A DNA stretch of 64,000 nt from assembly GCA_964019425.1 (NCBI GenBank), contig OZ025799.1, forward strand, positions 248,001-312,000. Reading direction: 5' to 3'. The notes beneath the pieces were generated by a model. That model worked only from the letters and a program-made list of their open reading frames with translations. It ran no database searches and was not told the origin of the DNA. Source of the DNA: Flectonema sp. DT1601. Its lineage: Eukaryota; Euglenozoa; Diplonemea; Diplonemida; Diplonemidae. Position numbers and translations under genes: made by a program. Of the stretch, positions 21,701 through 31,215 are shown piece by piece (the first letter of the stretch is position 1; each line of letters starts with the position of its first letter).

Positions 21701-23195
21701 CAGATAAAGAAGTAGTAGTGGAGCGTCTTTTATGATGTTTTCGTTCAGCATCGTTGAGAATTTGTTGCTGACGTGCGACGTTAGAGCGAAGAGTTCTGAG
21801 CTCGTCATCCATTCGTTTTTTATCTTCTTCAAAGTTCTTTTGAAAATTTGTTTTTTCTCGTGCAGTTCTTCCATCGAGTTGGTTTAACTCCGATTGTCGT
21901 TGTTGGAGTCTATCTTCAATGGCTTGTTGTTGACTTTCGAGGTCAGAAATTGTATTTCTGATTTCCTTTTTATGTCTACTCGCCGCACTGTCATCTTCTG
22001 GAGTTGGGTCGTCGATATTCTTAATAACATCCATCTGAAGAAATTGAGAATCTTCTTGTTTGCTACTGTTTGAAAATTGTTTTGGTTCATCAACAGAACG
22101 TTGAGATAATTTTCCTTCCAATTCAGAGATGTGAGCCCTCATAAGTTCAATCATGCGTTCCATTTCCTCAAGTCGTTTATAATCAATCGGGTTTTTAACA
22201 GGTTTTAACACTACTTTTAATGCTCTCTTACCGAATTCAACTGTTGAACAGCCCTCATTACGATACAATACCGATGCCGACAAACAAAGTATAAAATGTA
22301 TTAAATTATTTCCTCCTAACGATGATTGTAGTAAGTAGGTAAGTTTCGAATCTTTGTAGGGAATGTGAACCTTTTTGTGAGAGTCACGAGCTTGGTTTAC
22401 CAGAGCTTTCACTACATTTGACAACGCAGAGAGAGATTTGTTTATTGCGATTGCTTCTTTAAGTGTTTCTCCAGATGCTCCAGATAAAGCAACTTTTTCA
22501 CTTCCAGCTAAATCAATTAGATTGAGCTTAGCATTCGATCCAGGAGCTACAGTCTCATCCCATTCCAAATGAAACTGTAAAAGCGCGTGACTGCGACTTG
22601 ATAACTGATTCATATCAGTTGCTTGTGTTGATCTATTTTTTGTCGCTTCTGCATAAACTTGAATAGCGTGTTTAGTGCTTTCTATTTCTTTCCAAGTCGC
22701 TCCCTGCGCAATATAATGACCTGATCTGTCTAGTTTAATATCAAGTAACTTTTTATTATGTAAAAGGTCTTGGATTTGATCTTGGTATATCTGAACGTAG
22801 CTCACTTTGATTGATGTTTTTGTCATGTCTTCACGTGCTTCGAATTGACGGAAAATTTCACCAATTAGACGGGGTATTAACCCTGGTGATGAGTCACTGC
22901 CTTCCATGGTGTGAGTCTTTCCACTTCCAGTCTGACCGTAAGCAAATACGGTAGCATTGTATCCCGTAAATAACGACGAAATAACTTCATTATTCAACAG
23001 TGAATAAACTTCTTCCTGAGTAGTAGTCGGTCCGAGAACAGAATCAAATTTACTTCTCACGCATTCGCTGTTTTCTTTTTTATATTCAAGTGCGTTTGAT
23101 CCATTTGCGTAGAAACATTCTTTTTGACCGTCAACACCCTTTTCTTTATCATTTAAAGGACGGATTCTGCAGTACACACGAGGACGGGAGCTCAT
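18735..23195 (-). CDS. N-terminal motor kinesin with ARM repeats and calpain-III-like C2 domains (1486 aa)
   Basis: The largest gene, intronless. The kinesin motor spans about 1-335, with P-loop GQTGSGKT at 87-94, switch I SSRSHALLQFH, switch II LIDLAGSEK, and HIPYKDSKLTYLLQSSLGG. Coiled-coil stretches follow (about 340-500). Residues about 540-790 form alpha-helical armadillo-like repeats (ALSIAVDEKG, ACSALAEIADGQ, TAYALVNVCCN). Residues about 815-1260 contain three beta-sandwich units with the calpain-III hallmark (SEWGTFTAGG, GGWIRRIFEGFW, SEWYAFQYSGAWD, each followed by a sandwich). The C-terminus is a short coil plus a basic, Ser-rich tail. It is a microtubule plus-end-type motor by domain order; the ARM and C2-like parts probably bind cargo or membrane. 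A TTGCCAG acceptor lies about 35 nt upstream of the ATG. Confidence 0.9.
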   Translation of the reverse strand: MSSRPRVYCRIRPLNDKEKGVDGQKECFYANGSNALEYKKENSECVRSKFDSVLGPTTTQEEVYSLLNNEVISSLFTGYNATVFAYGQTGSGKTHTMEGSDSSPGLIPRLIGEIFRQFEAREDMTKTSIKVSYVQIYQDQIQDLLHNKKLLDIKLDRSGHYIAQGATWKEIESTKHAIQVYAEATKNRSTQATDMNQLSSRSHALLQFHLEWDETVAPGSNAKLNLIDLAGSEKVALSGASGETLKEAIAINKSLSALSNVVKALVNQARDSHKKVHIPYKDSKLTYLLQSSLGGNNLIHFILCLSASVLYRNEGCSTVEFGKRALKVVLKPVKNPIDYKRLEEMERMIELMRAHISELEGKLSQRSVDEPKQFSNSSKQEDSQFLQMDVIKNIDDPTPEDDSAASRHKKEIRNTISDLESQQQAIEDRLQQRQSELNQLDGRTAREKTNFQKNFEEDKKRMDDELRTLRSNVARQQQILNDAERKHHKRRSTTTSLSDERRLSKKTSAILQKTNQELSRIYKMLPESLHELTSHCILFPDSKSKFRELGGLKKLLCLIDCKANKGRESYIAHAAYALSIAVDEKGRDEARELDGIPIVSEVLKRSDEHSKQFACRALESLVRGCSSNKQCVSDDVLYQLGDMVGTHPHQQVQESACSALAEIADGQPQIKDKLLKRGLLNKMINLIRDTPPEVADLIKVGVTVIGRLAQQHTSCQAEIAKLDGIQILVKTLFSPVGERDPQLPVLTAYALVNVCCNNKNNMTVLQKHPNYSDINFKLLEGLGRVFSDSITSENRSSSTASHTIRDNNNNVLFSYFGVTYKSEWGTFTAGGRPTYSTFIDNPQFMLQVPKDCNISIVLSDTSCDNGAAAGHQGVVSQSFKRLKRKTIYMGIAVFKGDKNLLVDKCLKQLDFNGRFITSGRYNRNRENTLSLTLKGSPDPYIIIPFTAHAKQHTNYVLGVFADEQIEVTHVPEEGGWIRRIFEGFWSKMTGRGVDNFDWRNSDQYRITVSEPTLVTVILSYKRIDDFRVKQSLAADDEEIPEDDVTNEEAKERPHLHGRIFNAMFAPQKRYIRSNVPSPQNVSFVACNEYLSSCTVKTHATLQPGIPYVYVPFTENPIEDEYRLAFYSDQADIDITPLEPRSEWYAFQYSGAWDSSYDSTPAKSPMILITGSGKVTILGYSKDVYLLLSVYEIIDDNWKKTDKKISEHVKTKKVAACDAFWANECVLETTLQATKNSYWVTLQGITTKDGEQLPATNGEFHLAVYADDIGVKCTSPHKFAKPPLTDRLNADPNLVGYGVERVGDSMSLCSDSENSSLAGDDSDCEIGTDTNKNNNLKEELESTKKALLEADNSRDLERKSFQAQLEQKQEQIDQIKKKSSTPVNGPQPPRRGSSIRKPVNITKQASVRGNGSNAVKTLRSSSSCSVATVSESDLNAVSAASDNVVRRITTFSHLERIPSLAEFKKIQEELMIAANKLASITKRTTAP

Positions 23196-24679
23196 TTTTT
23201 AGATATACTCCTCCTGTGTACTGGCAAGAATAAAAATAACTCTTTAATGAAAATATAAATTCTCGAATCCATAAAACGATATCAGTTAGTCAATAGGTAA
23301 CCTTAATCCAATGCTTCTGTGTCTGGAAAAAAAAGGGGAGGAGGGGGTGAAAAAAAAAAAAGAATATAAAAAAACAACAGTTAAGGTGATGCATTACAAT
23401 AGCTCAACCACTCAGTGCTTTACCGCAACATAATTCTTTTTGAGGGAAAAATAAAAAAAGATGAAGAGACAACAAAAGAAAAAAAAAAGGGGGGAAAAGA
23501 CAGATTGATAAAACCGCAGCTGAAGGTACAAAAATCGACCAAACAATTGACATAATCAGTCACCTGTTGCTGCTGTAAGGGTTTCTTCTTTATATTTATT
23601 TTTACCGGGAAGAAAACACATGCTAATACATTTCTTTCACTTCTTTTTTTCAAATTTTGTGATAAAGGCAATTCTATGCTGAACGCGGGTAATACCGTTG
23701 CATAATTTTTTTTTATTTTCTCGTTTTTTTACATTTCATTTTTTTTGCTACTAGCTTTTTTTAATTTTTCTACGCACAAACACGCCACGTTGAAAAATAA
23801 CACGGGTCACGCGCAGGACTTGTATTGTACCTATTAGTTTATAATGACTAGTATAACATCCTTAAGGTGATGTCATTTTCATTTAGTAGCTTCCTCTTTA
23901 GCTGTAGTGATACAAAACCGGACCTACTCGGTATTATTCAGAACGAAAAAAAAAAATAAAAAAAAATAATAATAATAATAAAAACAGTATTAATCGGGCA
24001 GAGTGTCAGATTATCTGGATACGCTTGACGACAATATAGAAAACGAAAAAAAAAAAATTAACATTTTACCGAACAAAAGTAGTCGGGAAGCCCCCCCCTA
24101 GAAAAGCAGATTGGCTTTATTAAACCCAAATAGCAGGCGGGTCACTCATGCTAAAAGTCAAAAAAAAGAAATAAAATAACAGAATCAGCTACTTTCCAAC
24201 AACAAAAAAAGAACAACGCTTGTAAGTTTTCATTTTTTGCGCAAAAAAAAGAAAAGAAAAAAACGTTGCTGCTTGATGCGAAGTAAAGTAATAAATACGC
24301 TGCCACGATGCTAATCATGGTTTGTAATAGCGGGAGTTATCACAAATAAATAAATAATAATAAATTGTAGGACATCACGCCGCGATGCGTTAGTTAGAAT
24401 TAGAGCTTTCTAGTCAGTTATTTAATTCAACGTTGGTTGTATATTTATGGGGGTACTAGGTAACTACAGATTCGCTACTTCAACTTTAGGAACAGCGAAG
24501 AAAAATAAGAATTACTTTCACAGTCTTAACAACGTAAATAAAAGAATGGGAGGGGAAGAAGAAAAAAAGAAAAACTCAAGCGGCTTTGCTATTCACAAAT
24601 TAGAAGCAGCAGCAAAAGGGAAAACATTATTTCAGTGAAGGCAGGGTCGATATTTTCCGACACCTAGGACACATTCGAT
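23196..24679. other. AT-rich stretch, no gene recognised
   Basis: The kinesin leader is at the left end. The remainder is homopolymer-rich, with AAT microsatellite at about 23967-23983. The 63-residue plus-strand frame at 24447-24638 has no supporting context. Confidence 0.55.
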
Positions 24680-25180
24680 TCCAAGAAGGAATGTTCCCGA
24701 AGCTTGTCACACGGCATAGCGTCAATCCTACTCACAGTGTAACAATAATCAAGTACAACGATAACTCGCTAAACAATAGAAAAAAACGAACCTTGAAGCG
24801 AGTTGGGTAACGAACACATGTTAGTGCATGGACAACCTGTGAATGTCCTCGGAGGCTGACACCTAAATTTAGTATCAGAATCGCTAAAAAAGTTTAAAAC
24901 TTCCTCACAGGGTATGTAGTCTCAAGCAAATTAACTGAGTTCAGTGAAACACCAGAACGCCACAGCAGTCACTAACGAGCAGTAACCTCCGCAGCAATGT
25001 TCTGAATGAAAACGTTTTGGATTGGCTTGACACCTGGGTTTGGCGTCAAATGCAATAGAAAAAAAAAGAATAAATATTTTACAGCTTACTGTCCAACAGA
25101 TAAATAGAGTTCAGCAGATGTCCTAACTACTTAAGTTACTCTATGACTCAGAAAAGCTTACGGAGAACTATTAACAGCAA
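24680..25180. repeat. Three diverged tandem units of about 150-170 bp, each with a hairpin
   Basis: Units anchored at 24702, 24855 and 25025 share a lead-in (GAATGT or TGAATG), a GCT(T)G.CAC arm, and a downstream arm that pairs with it (GTATCAG or GCGTCAA). In units 2 and 3 the distance from the anchor to a shared GAGTTCAG is exactly 83 nt and the unit period is 170 nt. Stem ends differ in a compensatory way between these two units (C-G in one, T-A in the other). Strand and function are unknown. A cluster of small structured RNAs is one reading; an old tandem duplication is the minimal one. Confidence 0.5.
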
Positions 25181-28100
25181 AAAAGCACTGTAACATTCCA
25201 CACAAAAAAAAAACCAAAAAAAAAAAAAACGGAGGAAAAAAAAGATTTCGAGTATTTTATTTTTTTGGGGGGGTGGCAGAGGGAAGAATCTTATAGTACT
25301 ACCAAGCAGTCGTGTAATAAAACACAATCCGCCAGTGTACCAAAAAATACTACGAAACTACTACACACAAGTACTATAAAGACAGCAATGAACGAATTCA
25401 TAACAAAATGTGCGTAGTGATTTGTAAGAAAAAAACGCTAAGAAGAAGAAGAAGAAGAAGAAACTAAAACTGATGGGTGGCCAACAAGAATTCCGAGATT
25501 ATTCTTTGTTTTTTTGATTTTTTTTTTTTTTTGATTTTTTCTTGCGAAAAGGTATCCTTCGCCTTAAGGGAGGACTTTAGTGTTTGGGGGACGAAAAAAC
25601 GAAAGAAACATCAAAAGAAAAAAAACACTTAATAAAAAAAAAACTAGAAGCAACGTTAGTATTTCACAGTTAACTTAGATTTCTGCATAGTACCCTGTGA
25701 GACTTTCTATTACCGAAACCCCTTCTTTTCTGGTTACACTACAAGGAACAACTGTGCTTCTTCGATTTTTTAAACCAAAGGCACAAGCTGAATTCAACTA
25801 TGTCAGACAAAGGTTTTCAAAAGGATAGTATCCAAGAAACATTTACTGTCGAGGTTTAAAAAATTAAATTGAGAATTGATCATAATTCTCAGTCTCACGT
25901 TACAATATAAAAATATTTTTATTATTTTTTTTTTTCCCGGTTTTTTAACAAACATCCACAGCAGCTTCGCTAAGCAGCTTCCCTGCTGACTACTAGCGAT
26001 AGCATTTGTTGGCGTTTGATTTAGTTTTTGTATTGATTGCTTGTTTGTAGCAAGTCAAGAATTTAGATGAGTTGGCTAAGCCTCCCCAGGTGTTGCCGTA
26101 AATTAATAATAAACTCCTTAGAACCTTAACAGTAAATTAGAAAAGCAAAGCAAAAGGAAAAAAAATGAAACAAAACTCGAAAACCAGTAAGAAGCAGCTA
26201 CTGGAAAACCATATGAGTTTTTCATAGACTATAGAATACTCACCAGAAAACAACGAAAGCGCGGATGCCGCTAGATGCCTAATCTGGTTGCTCAGAACAA
26301 TCAACAACAGGAACAGAGGACGATGGTGTCTTTTGTCTTTTTTTATTTTTCCCAAAGGATTTAGCTAGCCACTTAATGCTGTACTCGCCTTCATTGATGA
26401 TAGACAGAAGGTGCATAAGATCCCCAACAGAAACAAAAAAAGGACAACAATACAATTATCACATCAATAATAAAACTTGGTACAAAAGGCTATGCGACTA
26501 TCTGTATTCCAAAAGGACGGCTGTGGGTTTTTAAAAAAAAAAAAAAAAAAAAGTCAATATCCGTCAGAGATGAAATTATTTAGTTTTCTCACGTCTCACA
26601 AACAGAGATAATAGAGTCAAAATAGTAGTGGGAAAGATACCAAAAAATAGATGTCAGTTAGTCAAAAGCAACAGAAGACCTAATCTACAACGCTCGTAGC
26701 ATTCAAATAGCGGGTATGAGTAATTAAGTGGCGAATGATCTACACAATTACAAGACCGAGATCGTTCTGCATTATTGAATCAAACCATCAAACAGTCTTT
26801 ACATAAATCAGCAGAACGATTTCCCAAAAAACAAGGGGTTTCAGAGAAATGATATTATTATAAAAAAAAATAGAGGATTTAGAAAATTAATTTTTATGGT
26901 GCAAAAAATAACTTCAGTAGTGACACGTCCAGCAGCAAGCATGCGTGCAGATACGAACAGATAGGGCTCCTTCTGCGCAGTCTGACGCTGGGCTTGATTC
27001 CATTCATATAGGCAGTTTTTGAATCCTACTAAACAGGCTGTCACTGTAGAAGGGTCGGCTATGAAAAGAAAATATTATAGGTATAAAAAAAAAAAACAGA
27101 TTATCAGAATATTAAATAAAGACAAGCGCGTGAATCTTATATTCTCGACTTTTTTATCCTTTCCCAAACAGGTGAATGATCACGGGCTGCTGATATTTTT
27201 TACGTCAATCGATCGCAGTGTACCCAGTCGGTATGTTTTGACTGTGAGACACACTAATCGTTCTCTTGTTATCTGACAGCACGCTGTTTAGGTCCGTTTA
27301 AAAGCGAAACATGGAAAAAGTTAATAATCCGCAACACCAAACTAGTCCAATAAAGAAAAAATAGGAAAGATGGGGGCTACGCAAGACAACCCGTAACCAC
27401 TGTACAAGATTTCAGAAAGAAAAAAGAATCAGTCACTAAACCCAACTCTAGTGGTCGGGTTATAGTGTAACATCTTTCTGACTGCATCCTTGCTGGGTTT
27501 GTGAAGAAAATAATTTTTTTCTAAAGGTCTCGCCAGCTTCCCCAGTTCTTTTTGATCGATCCAAAAAGCGTCAGTCATTAATCACTTAGATTCTAGAAGA
27601 CGTTGACTTGACTCACCTACAGTTGGAATGAGTAGTCATTTTAAAATAAACAGAAATAATACTCCCGAGATACGAGATAGGCTAGCATAGTTGAGAAAAT
27701 CATATTAGAGATTACTAAAATAATTCATCAGGTTTTTGAAGATCAACTTTTTCCACAAAACCAGTCTACAATCATAAAAAAAAATATATAAATAATCAGC
27801 AATCATCACGACTGTAGCTCCCATCACAGTGGATGCGAAGGCTACGCGTCATTTTCATTGTCTAAGATAACATTAAGCACTCTGGCTACAAAAGAAAGTA
27901 GGAAGGGTACGATCTACCCTCTATTTAGAAGTAAAAACGTGAATTCTCACAAGAAGGTATCGCATCCATAAGGGCGCAATAGGCATATTTTTGATAGAGA
28001 GAAATCGAAAAAAAAATACCTGCTTGAATAGAAGGAAACCTTCCAGATTTCACCACGGTCATTTTAGTACCAAGCTTAAAAAGTGTTTGGGAGCGGTTCG

Positions 28101-30163
28101 TTTGTGTGTTTCGACAACCAGAAGTCAAAAGCCACACTAAAAGAATGCAAGAATGGAAAGAAATGGGAAGCTGAAATTAAATTAAATTCAACTAAAGGGG
28201 TACTAGCTAGGAAAAGACACAGCAACATGCAAGACACCCCCACAACTGTTCGTTATAATGTGTCAAGAATATAGCAACGTACTTGTCCAAGCAGCAGCTG
28301 ACTAACCAAATACATGTCACTACTGGAACGCAGGAAATTATACTCTGCTCACAGAGATCAAAAAAACTTAAAAAAATGGAGAAAGGAAAGGAAAGGAAAT
28401 TAGTTTGCGAAATTGCTACATTTCACACGTCGTTTATTATCATCAGAAGTAATTAAAGAAAACAAACCGCGATGAGTGTAAACCGCTTCCAAGAGGACTT
28501 CAAACTACTCAGTGCCAACCTTCTCTTGATATTTCTTATGGTCATGACTTATCTCCCGTGCGACAGGATTCTGTATGCGTTCAACGAAATATAAGGCTAA
28601 TCTAAATGGGATTTTTTTTTTTTTTTTTTTTGGGACTATGTTTTGAAAGGGAAAATTCGCCTGAGAGAGAGAAAATGAAGAAAGAAAAAAAAAAAAACAT
28701 AACAGGAAAGTGGATCAGCACTTTCTTATTATTATTCTTAATTCCTCAACGAATGACAGATAACAATTGCTTTCAGAATTCAGTGTCAGCAGGGTAGTAG
28801 TCACACACATCCCCGTTGGTCCACGTGGGTAACAGCAGAAGATGGCTGAAATACAATTAGTTCGGGGAGAGGAGGCTCGACGATAAAGTAGGATAGAATC
28901 TTTATTTCTAATTACGTAACATTTTACTCATTAGTGGACAGACGAAAAAATTTTGTCTAGACGGAATTCATGCGTGTTAAGCAAGTCCGGAACATGTAAT
29001 GCCGAAGAGTTTAAAGTAACAGCATGCGGTAGTGCCAGCCGTGATGAAAACAAAGACGAGTGAACGGCACGCGGAAGATATCAACAACTGAAAAATTTTC
29101 AAAAGAATAAAATAAACAGATGGGAACCAACAATAATGATATTTTTTTTTTTTTTTTTTTTTAAATAAAAAAAACCTATTCGTAAAACCAATCAAACAAA
29201 CTAAACAATAATAATAAGTGATTGATTGATAAGAAACAAATAATAACTCACTAATCAAGAACGAAACAGACTGCTCCAAACAATTGAAAAGAAATAACTT
29301 TAAGATGGTTTTTTTTTATTGCATTGAACTTTAAGATTAAAAAACTTTTTTTAATTTTGTTTACTAAATTCTTTTCAAATCTTTTTGTACTACTCACACA
29401 AATAGGATTAGACGCTAAATGCCAAAATCATCTGTAAAATTATAATCAACATTGATGTGGAGAGAGCAATAAAACTATGAAAAAATAAAAAAAAATAGAC
29501 TTTCTCACTCAAAGGCAGAACACAATTAAAACACGCAGAACATAGTTCACGGTTAGTTCGCTTACTTTACTTGTGACAAAACTGTTTTTTTTTTTGTTTT
29601 TTTATTAAATATTTATCTTATTTATTTTATTTTATTTTATTTCACTTTTTTTTTTAATATTTTTTTTTTTTTTTTGCGTAGTAACTACCAGTTTGATAAA
29701 AAGAATAACAGCATTGCTACTACAAAAATAAAATTAAAGAATAAGGCTACTTCGAAGAAGACTTAGAGCTGAGGGAAAGAAAAGAGATGCCGATTGCAAA
29801 AGAGGCGAGGAAGCGAGTTCGAAAGTGAAAACTGTGCCGCATGAAGACTACATTCTACACTGACACTGCTGAAAGAAGGTCGATTGGTTTTATAACAAAA
29901 AAAAAACAAAAAAAACCACGAGAAAGAAACCTAAACGCCTCAACAGCAAGGGCGGAAAGTAGGAGAGAAATAAAAAAATGATGTAGTAAGCCCTTCAGTC
30001 ACCAGTAGGCAGCGCTGCTAGAATCAGCAGAATTGCGACAGAGAACAGAAACAGGATAAGTTCTTAACTAAAATACGATTATCAAGTATGGAAATGAAGA
30101 CCAACTTAATTAAAAAAAAGCCATCCATTTTAGAACATGTTTGGTTAAACGTTACACAAGTCC

Positions 30164-30207
<44 letters not shown>

Positions 30208-31180
30208 GAGAGAGAAATTCAAAATAGAAAAAAACTCTTCAGCTTTGCCGAGTAATTCGTTATTTCAACAGAGGAAAACGTTTATCCTTATTGCTGATGA
30301 TGACCCACTAATTTGTACTGTGGGGGAAAAAAAAAAAAGCTTAGATATAGATAAGCTTACCCAGGTTGCACTAAAAGCCTCCTTTACTTCACCCACAAAC
30401 TGTCAAAAAGACAGAAATCGCGCAATCCACTAGCGCATTGATTTCGGTGGCTAGAGAGCTTTTTCGGACTACCCTCTATGAATCCAAAAAAATGAAAAAA
30501 AAAAAAAAAAAAAAGGAGGAAAAAAAAAACGGCGCGCGAAACCGTACCAAATGCATCACAGCAACAATCTTTATAAACGTTAACGTGAAGTAATTGTTAA
30601 TCGACATGCAAATAGAAGCCGGACATACATAGCAGATCATCGATACGATTTCGCTTTACAATGAATACGAAAATACGATTGGTTAAACCTTTTTCTCAAG
30701 ACAGTGAAAAAAAAAAAAACAACAACAAGTACACTAAATGATGTAAAATGACAAACAAAAATTAGTGGTCAAACATCGCGTGCTAACACTCTTTTTTTTG
30801 CCTTAACACAAAAAGATACAAACGAAATAGAAGGTTGCACAAACCACATAAACGATAGGATTATTTATTTTGAACCATCAGAGTATTTTTTAGGGGGAGA
30901 AAAGAAAAAAAAAGAACAAAATGAGATTGAAGATTATAGCAATACCAATCAGGCTCAGACATGACTGCAAAACCGCCTTTTTTTCAGCAATAAAACAGTT
31001 GCGGGATGTAAAAACACACAAATCTATTGGGGTGGAGGGAACGGGGAAAAAGAAACGTGGTTTTTAGCCTAATTATTTTGGCATCCCAATGTGCAAAAAA
31101 CTAATTTCTTTTTTGTTTTTTTTTAAAAAAAATAAACAAAAAAAAAAAAAACTAAGTATTGCTTAATTTTTTAAAAGAGT
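25181..31180. other. 6-kb stretch without recognisable genes
   Basis: No protein gene, RNA gene or mobile element is recognised on either strand. It is AT-rich with many homopolymers, including an uninterrupted A42 at 30165-30206, an AAG microsatellite near 25440-25462, and a GGAAA microsatellite near 28381-28400. Short frames here lack any supporting motif. Confidence 0.55.

Positions 31181-31215
<35 letters not shown>

Noticed and set aside
30245-30433. Plus-strand frame containing ILIADDDPLI, resembling a response-regulator receiver start
   Set aside because: Only the one motif fits. The rest has no receiver-domain strands or the later Lys/Thr residues, and the frame is 62 codons in homopolymer-rich DNA.
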